Source: Azadirachta indica
Lineage: Eukaryota; Streptophyta; Magnoliopsida; Sapindales; Meliaceae
Direction of reading: 5' to 3'
DNA: 64,000 bases
Assembly (NCBI GenBank): GCA_022749755.1
Contig: CM040449.1
Location: forward strand, 15,720,363 to 15,784,362
Of the stretch, positions 47,353 to 59,103 are shown piece after piece (the first letter of the stretch is position 1; each line of letters begins with the position of its first letter). The position numbers were made by a program, and so were the translations under genes. A model generated the notes under the pieces. That model made no database searches. It saw only the letters and a list, made by a program, of their open reading frames with translations, and was not told where the DNA came from.

Positions 47353-50300
47353 ATGGATAAAGATTAGTTCCATCTTAACAGGTAAAAATAAGATTTTAGC
47401 ATCATGTACTCTATTTTAAATTATAATATTGATATACATTTTGCATTTGATTTGGTAGAGCTATTGATGAGTATATGAAAAGCTGTATGAAATTTTATTA
47501 AAATGACTGAAAATAATATAGGGAATTCAAAAAAGATTTTGTGCCCTTGTAAAGACTATCAGAATTTGAGTCATAATGATGTAAAAGTAGTTTATGAGCA
47601 CTTGATCATCAGGGGAATGGATCCCACATACACAAATTGGTTTCATCATGGAGAAAAAATGATAAGAGATGAAGTAATCAAAGCAATGAATATGTTAGAT
47701 GTATGTAACTTATTTATAGCTGGGTATATGGACAATGAAGATGTTATACCTTTAAAGGAAAGAAAGGATGATGATTTTAGTATACTATTAGAAGAGGCAA
47801 AAACTCTTTTATATCCAGGTTGTAGCAAATATACAAAATTGTCAGCTATTATAGCTTTATATAAACATAAAGTTGTAAATAGATGGTCAGATAAGAGCTT
47901 ATTGGACTTTTGGAGATTTTGCATGATATGTTGCCTATGAATAACATAAACCTAAAATTAGTTTACTTAACGAGGAAATTTCTGAAAACATTTGATTTAG
48001 GGTATGAAAAAATCCATGCTTTTGTGAATGACTATTGCTTGTTTAGGAATAAGAAAAAGGAAATGGATAATTGTCCAAAGTGTGGTTTTTCAAGATGGAA
48101 GGTAGACAAACACTCAAAGAAAATTAAAAAAGGGGTTCCAGCAAAAGTTCTTGGATACTTTCCTATTATACCTAGGTTTAGACAGATGTTTAGATTAGAA
48201 AAAGTTGTTGAAGCCTTAAGGTGGCACTTTACCCATAAAAGTAAAGATGGCAAGTTATGGCACCCAGTAGATTCTTTGGCGTGGGACTTAGTTAATGATA
48301 AATGGCCATCATTCTTAAAAGATCCTAGGAATCTTAGACTTAGACTTACAACTGATGGATTCAATCCATTCTCTAATTTGAGCACTGCGTATAGTTGTTG
48401 GCCTATGATGCTAGTTACATATAACTTACCACCTTGGTTATGCATGAAAAAGGAAAATATTATGTTGACTTTATAGATTCCAGGGCGTAAGCAACCAGGT
48501 AATGACATTGATGTGTACTTATAACCATTGATAGATGATCTAAAAGAGTTATGGGAGAATGGAGTTAATGTTTTCGATGCATGCACGAAAGCAACTTTCA
48601 ATTTGAGAGCTATTTTGATATGGACAATACATGATTTTCCAACTTATGGAAATATTTCTAGATGTAGGACAAAGTGTAAATTAGCATGTCCAATATGCAG
48701 TGATGATACATGCTCTCAGTGGTTAAAATTCAGTAGAAAGTTTGTATACATGGGCCATAGACATTTTCTACCGATATCACATCCTTTTCGGAAAAGAAAA
48801 TCATGGTTTGATGGAAAGGTGGAAAAGGGAACATGTCCTAAGGTCAAAATTGGCACTAGAATTTTATATGTTTTAAAAGATTTTGAGAATGATTAGGGAA
48901 AATATGATAAGAGAAAACGAAAGAATTGTAGTGAAACTAATCAAGCTTGGACAAAGCGTTCAATTTTTTTTTATTTACCATATTGGAAGGTATGTGGTGT
49001 TAAATATATATTTATTTTTAACTTATTTCTCATACTTTATTATATTGGAATGAATTTCCTAACCTGATTGAATATGTAACAGGATTTGTAATTGCGACAC
49101 AATTTGGATGTCATGCATATAGAAAAAAAAATTGCTAGAGTATTATTGGCACATTATTAAACATCAATGGAAAAACAAAAATAGAATAAATGTCCGCAAG
49201 GATTTAGAAGATATGGGAATTTAGCATGAATTGCATGCAAGAGATCAAGGGAGTAAAATATGTCTTCTGGCAACTTTACACACATTGTCCAAAAGTGAAA
49301 AAAGAATGTTTTGCAAGAGGTTATTTGACATGAAATTACCGATGGATGTAGCTTAAATATTGGAAATTGCATAGTATTGGAAGAATGTAAGATTTTAGGT
49401 CTTAAATCACATGATTGCCATGTTTTAATGCAACAACTACTGTCTGTAGCATTAAAAGTTTTGCTACCTAAAAAACCAAGAATTGCAATATTTCGATTGT
49501 GCTTATTTTTCAACAAGCTATGTCAAAAGACTATTGATAGAAGACATTTTAACTGTTGAATATGACATAGCTGAAACCTTATCTATGCTTGAGAAATTCT
49601 TTCCACCTACATTATTCAATATCATGATGCATTTGTCGATTCATTTAAGATGTGAAGCACAGCTTGGTGGACCAATGCAATATTGGTGAATGTATTCTTT
49701 TTAAAGGTAAAATATTGAATATTTGCTTCACACGTTTTTTTCTTCTTTAAAAATATAAGACATTGCTATTTAAAAATTAGGTGCATGAAGGTCCTCAAAG
49801 AATATGTAAGAAATTGTGCAAGATCGAAAGGTTGTATTGCAGAATGTTATCTTGTTAGGAATGCATGACATTTTGCTGAAGAATGTCGCAATGACGATTT
49901 CCCTAATGATGTTATTTTGGAAGGTCGACCAATTCTAGGGGGAAAATCCATTACTTTGAGTAATGAAACATTGGAAAGTGCGCATGGTTACGTGCTATTC
50001 AATACAGTGTATTGTGGAACATACTTAAAGTAAGTAATTCAATTTACATTCTAATTTTCTTTGTGATTTTGAATTACACTCTTGTTTATTTATTTATTCT
50101 TCAATTAGGATGCATTTGGAGGAGTTAAAGAAATCAAATAAAAATTTAGAACAAAATAAGAGTTTACTTTGGAAGAGACATGTAGAGAAATTCTCAACAT
50201 GGTTGAAGGAAAAGGTAACACGTTACATGATCTCTAATTGTTTATAAAAGGCTAAGAACTATACAATGTAATCTTAGTTTTTCTTTTTATTCCTTACAGA

Positions 50301-50916
50301 TTTTGGATCAAATTGATACAAGTATTGACTTTGATATACTAAGATGGCTTGCAATAGTCCTAGAAACAATACCATGAGTTATGATGGGTATATTATCAAT
50401 CGCAAATGTTTCCATACAAGACAACTTGAAAGGTCAATACAAAACAGTAGTGTTTCAATTGAAGTAGCAACCATGTACAGAGTGAGTGCTAAAGACATAG
50501 CACAAGTTGTTGATGTTGTTGCATATTATAGTGTGATAAGAGAGATAATTTTTTTAGATTACCATAATTTTCAGGTTCCAATATTCAAATGTGATTAGGC
50601 AAATATGGGTCATGGTGTTAAGGTTGAACATGGTTTTACAACTGTTAATCTACACCGAGGTCAAAATCAATATGAGAGAGAACCATTTATTCTTGCTTCA
50701 CAGGCGAAACAAGTATTCTATTCAATAGAAAATGATTCATCCAATTGGTATGTCTTGTTAAAGGCACCCCCGAGGGAATATTACGAGTTGGAAATGTATG
50801 ATGAGAATATTGATACAACTTGTAGGCTGAAACATATATCAATTTCAGATATGAATATTGATAACAATGGAGAAGAGACTTATATTATAAAGGATTATGA
50901 GGATATATTGGTGTAA
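47353..50916 (+). pseudogene. TNP2-type CACTA transposase, nearly full length but broken
   Basis: A possible first exon ATG at 47,353 ends at GT 47,382 and continues after AG at 47,458. Domains: transposase-associated ('KKILCPCKDYQNLSHNDVKV', 47,530-47,590); TNP2 core (47,910-48,896) with 'VLGYFPIIPRFRQMFR', the first catalytic region 'LTTDGFNPFSNLSTAYS', 'YNLPPWLCMKKE', 'NDIDVYL', 'IWTIHDFPTYGN' and 'CKLACPIC'; a third region at about 49,090 ('NLDVMHIEKKI'); a DUF4218-like part (49,390-49,690, 'GLKSHDCHVLMQQLL', 'LEKFFPPTLFNIMMHL'); DUF4216-like (50,344-50,916, 'EPFILASQAKQVFY'). It would bind and cut the element ends. In-frame TAG or TAA codons (for example 47,365, 48,474, 50,596) and one-base frame breaks, several at T-runs, disable it as written. 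Confidence 0.92.
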
Positions 50917-51669
50917 CTTGTGCATTTTTTTGTCTTTTGATGGTAATTTTATTCTTATCTGTTGCCTTATTTTCTTTCAATGTTTTCATGCTTATAATAT
51001 TATAATTTTATGTTCAGTTTTGTCCTTTTATTATTATTTATGCATTTTTATTTATTACTTGATACTTTATTTTATTTGTTAAATAAGTAGTGATTATAAT
51101 TGTCATTTAAATTGTGATGAATGTTAATTTAACTTTTTCTTTTTCTTCATTGGTAGTGTAGTTTGACAATAATTTTGTTTGTTTGGTTTTTAAATCTATA
51201 TTACAAGCTATTAATTTAAAAGAAATTAGTAGTTTTTATTATCATGCAGGTGCAAAAAGGATCAAAGTTAGCAATGGCATTGTTAGTGTAACAAGTTTAA
51301 TAGAAGATATTAAGAAGCAAATAAAGAAAGTATTAGTAAGTTCATGTTATATTCATTGTTACTAGGTTTGTGCAAAATTTTTACTCTATGTTATGTTACA
51401 GCATATATTGTTATTTATGTATTTCTATGACTTTATTTTTGTAAGTTTTGCTTACTATTTAGATTCGATCATTTTTCCTTTTTCTTAAGTTACTGTGACA
51501 GATTATTACATATACTTAAAGAAAGAAAATTTGGTAAAATTCATATTAAATATGTTTGAAACTATTTCATTAATGATTCCAATATAGAATTCACTCATTA
51601 CTATTATTTTGTTGTGTTTTTTATGGATCTTTTCATTATTTTTAGCCATTTGTTTTCGAAATAGATTAA

Positions 51670-53950
51670 TTGCCGTGGATGAGGTTCATAAGGAAGGTAT
51701 ACATACACTTGTTACCCCAAGCACAAAAAAAAAAGAGGTCCTACTAAATTAAAGACCATTGCTATAGATGGTGAAAGTAAAATAGAGGTTCAATTTAATA
51801 ACCTTGGTCAACTTATTGGAGGTGAATCAGTCACACTTTGTTCTTTTCTGGGGCCTATAGTAAGAGAGCTTGTACCATTTATAATTTCAAATTGGATGAA
51901 GCTTCCTTCGGATATGAAAAATTTATTATGGCAATGTGTTCAGGTATCCTTATTTTATAAATGCTTAAGTTTTTATAGATCGCTATTGGATAGAAAAATT
52001 AATAATTATTCTATTTATATGAATATATATTGCAGGAAAAGATACCAATTAGATGAACAATGGCAAAAAGCTTATGTATTGCATGCGATGGGCGAGCTTT
52101 GGAGGGCCTCAAAATCAAGACCATTTCAAAAATTACTGAAGGCCAAAAATGAAGAAGAAAGAATGAGGCTAAGACCTAATAACATCAAGTTAATAAGTGA
52201 ATGGAAATGCTTTATGAAAGAGAAAACAAGTGGTAAGTTTAAAGTAGCACATTACTATATGATAATATAAGAATGATCAATTTATTTTATATTAATAAAG
52301 CATTTGATACATTGTTTTAGGTAAAAAGTGAAGGATTTAAAAAGATAAAGAAGAAACAAATCCCACACACAACAAGTCATAAGGGAATTGCTCGGGTGAC
52401 TGAGAATATGGTAATTAAATATATTTCTTAGAATCTTAAACTTGTGTATTGATTGTCACTTTATTTTTTTCAAAAATTAAATTTTACCTAAAGATCTTAG
52501 TTAATGACATAAATTAAGGTACTACATTTTCAAAGTAATTTGCTTGTTTATGAAAATAGTAATCATTCGTGACAAGTAAGTTGTAGTTGGTGTGTTTTCT
52601 ATATGCTCTTATTGTCCAAGTTAATTTTAAGTTAGGTACAAATATTTGATCAAGAGATGTTTTGTGGATATCATACTTTTCTTGATAAAAGTAGAATTAT
52701 TAATATATATCTCAACTAGTGAAATAGTAAGTTTTTTTTTTCAGATTATTCTAAAGTCCTTTCCAAATTATCCATGGCTACAAAACTTGAATATTAATGA
52801 ATTTGGTGTAAAGTGTAGCTCATCTACATTCATTATTTTTGTATGTTGGATGTCACAAATCTGACTACCTTATGAAAATACAATTTTATTAGATATGTTT
52901 GATCTTTTTCAAAGGAAATTTCCTCTTTCTAGGAGCGTTAAATGCGAATAAAATAGTTTTCATGATATATATTTTTTTGTTTTCTCTGTAAAAGAAAAGT
53001 AACGGAAAATCAAAGGTGTCTAGAGTTAACGTTTGGATTCGAGCATGTACAAAGAAAAATGGTCAACTAGTGAACACAACAGCTACATTTTCTTTTCTTT
53101 CATATAATGAAAAATCTTGTTTTTCTAACATTTTCTTAATGGTTATAAATTTTTATAATTGTAGGATAAATTGAAAGAAATTGAAAATGAATTATTAGCA
53201 TCTTCTGCAACAAATTTGAGAGAAGATGCTCTCTCACAAGTAATTGGTTATGATAATTCCTATTTGAGTGCAGTAGGAAAAGGAGTTATAATTTCAAAGT
53301 TATAGCTAAATTGTAATAAGAACACCATGAAATTAAGATAGAAAATACTCAAATGAAGCAAGAGCATGATAAAATGAAAAAGGAAATGACAGAAATGCGG
53401 AGTCTAATAGAAGAGCTAAAAAAGCAAAAGGCAAGTTTGCTTATGATTTATTCACTTTTATACAATTATAATATTTTGATTATGACATTTTAAATTTTCA
53501 TTTTAGAGTCAAAGTCAAGATAATGAAGCACTTATCCATCCACCACATTTATCTTTTACTTCTTTATCGGTAAGAATATTATTTATATTTGAATTTTCTT
53601 ATAAAGATTGACATAAAATTAAATGTTAATGCTCATTGATTAGTTTTTATTCCTTTTGGTTTAAAATCATTCTTGCCATGTTGTTGAAGAGCTTGAATGC
53701 TTTGCCAAATATTACGAGGTATAAGTTGCTTGATTGGGAGTGGTCTGGAGTAGTAATGGCTGAGGGGCACTGGTCTTTAAGTGATCCAAAAGTAGTTGTT
53801 CATCACATTCCTGTTGGACCTAATAGTACAAGGGTTTGGATAGATAAAGCAAAGCAAGGTGAAAAGCATTTGTGGAGGGTAACACCTTTTATGTCTACTA
53901 TTGAAGAAGCTGTTGGGAGTACAATTGCATGGCCTCTGCTAACAAAGTGA
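51670..53950 (+). pseudogene. Second CACTA protein (Ptta/En/Spm plant transposase type), several exons
   Basis: Exon-like blocks joined by plausible GT-AG introns. 51,678-51,943: 'KLKTIAIDGESKIEVQFNNL', 'SNWMKLPSDMKNLLWQCVQ'. 52,036-52,232: 'YVLHAMGELWRASKSRPFQK'. 52,321-52,410: 'KKKQIPHTTSHKG'. About 52,996-53,090: 'VNVWIRACTKKNGQLVN'. 53,165-53,305: 'LREDALSQVIGYDNSYLSAV', with a TAG at 53,303. A coiled coil at about 53,330-53,430. The last exon, about 53,687-53,950, reads 'YKLLDWEWSGVVMAEGHWSL' through 'AVGSTIAWPLLTK'. This order matches the accessory protein of plant CACTA elements, a TNPA-like end-binding factor by analogy. A 10-A run at 51,725-51,734 separates two frames of the first exon. 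Confidence 0.82.
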
Positions 53951-54605
53951 TTTTGGTTGCTACAAATAAGCTTTTCTAGTTCATCTAATTAGGCAATTTT
54001 TTTCTATGAATTTGATGCATTTATTATCATAAATAGAGCAAATTTTTGTTTAAAGTTCTAGGAAAATAATTTCATATGTTTTTCTATATAGTCATATAAT
54101 TAACTTTATCATATATTCATAATACAAATATTCAAATGAACTCCATTATAATATTATTTTTAAAGTTAAGGTAAAATCTCTAAAATTGTATTTATTTGAT
54201 TTAAGAAGTTATGTTTTCATCTGTTAATTATATAAATTGACAGTTTTTTGCTTTAATAGTTGGTTCTACTAAGTTATATTATAATCATATTTGTTTTGCA
54301 TTGATAATACAGGTTTTGGAGAGCAAAATACTTGGTTAAAAAGTGAAGATAATCAAATTGAAGACATGATATATTCAAGTATGGAAAAAACATATTTATA
54401 TATGCAAGTACAAGAAATCATACTTAGCCTTTTGTATCTATTTTTTGTCTACTTGGATTAAGTATATACTTAAACCTTTTGTATATGTCTTTTGTCTATT
54501 TGAATACATACTCATCTTTTTGTATAATCCTTTTTGTATACCTGAAAATTTCTTATTGTATTATGTGATACAATTGATGTTGTGTATGTATATAAATGTG
54601 TGTAC

Positions 54606-54628
54606 ATATATATATATATATATATATA
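54606..54628. repeat. (AT)11 microsatellite
   Basis: Uninterrupted AT dinucleotides in the 3' part of the CACTA element. Confidence 0.9.
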
Positions 54629-54749
54629 ATTTCAAATGGAATGATTTGAATTTGGGATTATTTGACATTATTTTATATTTGATATTGACATAAATAGATA
54701 GCTTTGAAGAAAATTCTAAATTAAAAGAAAATTATATGAATATTGATAA

Positions 54750-55190
54750 CTTTTAAAAGAATGCTACAATAGTAAGATAATATTTTAGTAGCATTTTGCA
54801 ATAGCTACCAACATATGTACTAGTAGATTTTATAAGAATATGTTAGCATTTATAAAATGCTACTATTATATAGTACTAGCATTTTTTAAAGGTTACAAAA
54901 GATTAGATAGTAGCATTCTAAATTGCTACTGAAATTCTAGAATAGCATTTTTTCCATGTTATACTTGTATTTGGTGGCACTTTATAAATACTACTTATAG
55001 TCCAATAATAGCATTTATGCAATGCAATTAGAGATGATTAGGTAGCTTTTCCTGCATACTATTAGTTCATTATTGTAGCAACCAATTGATGCTATAAAAT
55101 ATATAAACTTTTAGTTACATTGGCTAATATAGCATAGGCCAAAATGCTACCAAATGGCATATGGTAGCATTTCCTAGATGCTACAATATG
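54750..55190. repeat. 3' subterminal repeat array
   Basis: Ten exact AATGCTA or TAGCATT words in both orientations, some forming hairpins, such as GTAGCATTT...GATGCTAC at 55,164-55,184 and TTAGCATTTATAAAATGCTA at 54,843-54,863. Mirror of the array at the 5' end. Confidence 0.78.
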
Positions 55191-55194
55191 TAAG

Positions 55195-55207
55195 TTTTCT
55201 TGTAGTG
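55195..55207 (-). repeat. 3' terminal inverted repeat of the CACTA element
   Basis: Read on the minus strand CACTACAAGAAAA; followed by TCT, the 3' copy of the target duplication. Confidence 0.92.
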
Positions 55208-55210
55208 TCT

Positions 55211-57060
55211 AACAATAATTTTATCTTAATAATGATTTAGATAATAATTTTACATCATTATTTTCTTTATAATTATTTGAAGGAACAATAATTCTGTTTT
55301 AATATTATTATTTTCAAAATCTAATAAAAATAAATTTGATATAAATATAATTATTTTATTTAAAAATTAATTTTAAGAAGTTTCAAAAATTTTATTTAAT
55401 TTTTTACACATAATTGTTATTATTTAACATTAAGTCAATAATTTAAATTATATAATAAAAATAAATATTTAAATTTATATAAATTTATCATTAAAATAAG
55501 ATCAAAAAAATCTATCTTACAAATGTATTAATATATGCTATTATTAATGCTTGTATGCAATCTTTAGACATAATATTAAATAACATTTATGTAAATTACT
55601 AATATAATTAAGATGTTATTGTATGATTACTTGAACACATTTATACAAATTGACTTAATTAGTTATATTTGTTAATATATTTATTTTTTATTTTATATTA
55701 ATTACAAATAAGTGTAATTAGTTATTATTTTAAGTACTCATAATTATACAAATTAATATGATTAATTATTATATTACATATTCATAATTATACATTGAAG
55801 AGATATCTAAAACATGTTTGCGGGAAAAATTTACCTGATCCACATGTTAAATCGTGATTGGTATCACTCTCAGTGGGCTTTAATACCACTGGGCCTCCTG
55901 ATTCAAATCGAGTTTTCACACCATATTTCTAAGTTGTATAAAATAAGGCCCACTACATCCCTTAGACAGCTCTTAGTGATCCAAGAATCATAATGTTGCA
56001 ACCTTAGGAGACTGGCTTGAATTCGAACAAAGGGATGTGTTACGACCATCTGTTATCGCTTCCATACCTAAAAAGTACTTAGAAAAGCACAAAGCCCAAA
56101 TTGTGAGTCCATGGTGTGTGTGGGAGCAAGCTAATCCTAGTATGAATACCAAGGAACATAATATTTTAATGATGAATTGCAATTATTAAGGAATCAGATC
56201 TATATTGAAGAGACTCGCTCGTAGCAGTATTCAATATGACTAACTGCACTTGACAAACTAAGGTTGTGGTCAAGGTGGTTTTGCCCTATGCAATACCATT
56301 CTAATATAAGTTAAACTCCTTAAGACAAGTCTTTATTTATGGACAAAATTAGTATAGTTTAATCCTATTTGAAAGAGGTGTGAAAGGATTTATACTTGCA
56401 ATAAAACATATATTTTAATTATTCTTAATTAGAATAAAAAACTTATCTTAACTAATTTTAATTAAAAAGAGAATTTAAATACTCGTACTTGTAATAATTC
56501 TTTACTTGCAATAAAATGCCTTTCTAGTTAATCCTAATTAGCATAAAATATTTATTTTAATTAATACTAGATTAATTAAAATAAGGGTTGCTAAAATGGA
56601 CTCCAAAGTTGTTTTGATCTTTTTGTCTTCTATATGCATTAACCTAATCATATAATGCACCCTTTGGGCGCAACTTGTGCCCTAAAAGAGTGACTTCAGA
56701 CCACCTGTGCTTTTGTATACATTACATGGCAAAAAGATCGTTGGCATAGCAAACAAATCTTGGATATTAGCTGTTACGTAGCAACTCTTCAATATCCATC
56801 AACAGCCAAAATTTGTTTGCTCCGTTATTGAGTTTACCCTTCTTATTCTAAAATATCCAACAAATAAGGTTGAACTTTTTGAAATTTCAAGAACTTTACC
56901 TTTTTGTCTTTCCTTTTTCGCATAATCGGTGTGGTCCCTTATATTTCCTTAATTGCTTTTATACGTTGCTTTCTTGAGTTCAAAACAAAGTTCTCTCATG
57001 TTTCTTTCTACCTCACAACTCTTGATCAGGTAATCTATCATCATTTCTCTCTACTCTTGG
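55211..57060. other. AT-rich then repeat-like sequence, no supported gene
   Basis: 55,211-55,800 is nearly pure A/T. 55,820-56,900 has a more balanced composition with 'AGTGGGCTTTAATACCACTGG' (a small palindromic stretch near 55,871) and looks like retroelement leader or LTR sequence, but I cannot assign it. It runs directly into the mobile-domain gene. Confidence 0.4.
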
Positions 57061-58367
57061 AGGTTTTCCATTGTCTTTGTCCTTCCATTTGTTGTATTAT
57101 GATATAATGGCAACCTCTTGTTTGACTATTGGAGTTCTTGACCATCTTTTTCATATGGAGGATGGATTTGTGGGTAAATTGGCTTTGAAAGTAAAATCCA
57201 TTCCAGTGGAATCTTTGCCCGAATTAACTTTTGATGGAGTACATTTTATTAGATTGAGCAGTATTTCTTAGCTTCGTATTGTCCTTAATGAATTTAGACC
57301 TAATCCAATACAGTTTTGTTTAACATCAGCTTAAAGCAGGGTTGGAGTGAATAGGTGGCTATGGAATTGGAGAATGCCACCATCAGAGACATTCTTTCTT
57401 ACATGGACATACTATTCAAATCTTTCCTTTGCTATCTTTATCTATGGGAAAGGATTGGCCTTTGCTATACCTAGTAATTCGTTGGAGCATTGATACTCAC
57501 ACCTTTGTAATACTGTAGGGATAATTTAACCCGACTCTTAAGGATGAGAGTGCTATCTTGGGTTTGCTTGTTATAGGAGATGAAAAACCTTAGAATATTT
57601 AATTGTCAGCTACAAAAAAATGAGTGGAGAATGCTCTTGTGATTACCTTTTCAAGTAGTCAATGTTCTATATGTCCTACTTATCAAGACTACACTAAGCA
57701 TTTTTAGGGTTCCATTGTTGACAAGGTATTTGTTCCTAGTGAAAGGTATAACTTAGGCCATAGTTTGGAGGTCATGATTGCTTTATAGTTGAGTCATTTC
57801 TTTTTAAGGAACAATTTAGTCGATGCTATCCATAAACAAACCTTCCTTTTAGCCATACAATTAGCTTATGGTCATTGCTTTCCTTTGGCTGCTCTGTGTT
57901 TAGGTATACTTTACCACCAACTTGATTTAATTCATCTAGATAAAGTTAAGGGTGTTGGACATTGCACTGTTGATTCTACTATTGATGCACACTTCTTTCA
58001 GGTATTTCTTTTGGAACATTTTTTGCGTTATACTTATCCTCCATTTAATGCTGCCTTTATAAGAAAAGACATTTTTTGCTCATCTTTACCTTTCTCTAAA
58101 GATGTATTGCCCTTCAAATTTTCATTGTGTATGCATTGGTATAGCAATGTCCTTATCGCAATGATTTGTTCGACCATATTGATGATAAGGATGTTTTTCT
58201 CTTTCATCCATATCAAATGTTATTTGATTCTTTCTACTTCCCCAAATTTATCGAAGTGTTTCATTTGAATGGTATTCGCCAAGTCCATATACAGTTTAAT
58301 AATGGTTATCTATGCTATGGCACCTATTTTGTGATTTTTTGGCCAAGCTAGCTCCTATGCATTGATG

Positions 58368-58685
58368 CCCATGGTGCTACCTCTGTATTATCTTACTAGC
58401 CTCATCGAGTTTAGATGTAATTATATCTAGACATGATACCTCCTTAGTCCATACCTTCAACTTTGTTTCTTGAGAAGGCTATTGATCATTTTACCATATC
58501 CAAGGTTGCTAATCACCCTAATTGCATTCTAAGGATGTTATAGTTGCTGGTGTTGATATGTATGGCATGTATACCACTCTATACTACCAATGTTGAATGC
58601 GTATGCTTTTGTCCCTTGTTGAGTATGCTACGGGTCATCTAGAAAATTTAGTAGACTTGGATTATCAAATTCTACATGGTGGTTT
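58368..58685 (+). repeat. 318-bp exact duplicate, copy 1 (left of gap)
   Basis: From CCCATGGTGCTACC to TACATGGTGGTTT; the same 318 bases restart immediately right of the N run at 58,786. I saw no mismatch. Confidence 0.95.
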
Positions 58686-58785
58686 NNNNNNNNNNNNNNN
58701 NNNNNNNNNNNNNNNNNNNNNNNNNNNNNNNNNNNNNNNNNNNNNNNNNNNNNNNNNNNNNNNNNNNNNNNNNNNNNNNNNNNNN
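58686..58785. other. Assembly gap (100 N)
   Basis: Exactly 100 undetermined bases between two identical 318-bp sequences, so the real gap length is probably negative, an unmerged contig overlap. Confidence 0.99.
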
Positions 58786-59103
58786 CCCATGGTGCTACCT
58801 CTGTATTATCTTACTAGCCTCATCGAGTTTAGATGTAATTATATCTAGACATGATACCTCCTTAGTCCATACCTTCAACTTTGTTTCTTGAGAAGGCTAT
58901 TGATCATTTTACCATATCCAAGGTTGCTAATCACCCTAATTGCATTCTAAGGATGTTATAGTTGCTGGTGTTGATATGTATGGCATGTATACCACTCTAT
59001 ACTACCAATGTTGAATGCGTATGCTTTTGTCCCTTGTTGAGTATGCTACGGGTCATCTAGAAAATTTAGTAGACTTGGATTATCAAATTCTACATGGTGG
59101 TTT
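58786..59103 (+). repeat. 318-bp exact duplicate, copy 2 (right of gap)
   Basis: Starts at the first base after the N run and ends TACATGGTGGTTT, then continues with GAAAGCC. Same sequence as 58,368-58,685. Confidence 0.95.

Larger units (their letters stand above)
46054..55210 (+). mobile_element. Full-length CACTA (En/Spm) transposon with TCT target duplication
   Basis: The element is 46,057-55,207 (9,151 bp). The 5' end is CACTACAACAAATATC; the 3' end read inward on the minus strand is CACTACAAGAAAACTT, identical at 11 of the first 12 positions. The three bases on each side are TCT (46,054-46,056 and 55,208-55,210), the 3-bp duplication made by this superfamily. Inside, on the + strand, are a TNP2 transposase and a second Ptta/En/Spm-type protein, the usual two-gene plan. 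Both ends hold many AATGCTA/TAGCATT words. The intact duplication and long colinear gene order suggest a fairly young insertion, though the genes carry breaks. Confidence 0.93.

Noticed and set aside
48032..48601. 189-codon open frame on the minus strand
   Set aside because: It is the exact complement of the conserved TNP2 core, which has clear family motifs on the + strand.
46070..55190. Regularly recurring short words, considered as a CRISPR array
   Set aside because: Both orientations, irregular spacing, confined to the ends of a CACTA transposon in a plant genome; this is a subterminal array.
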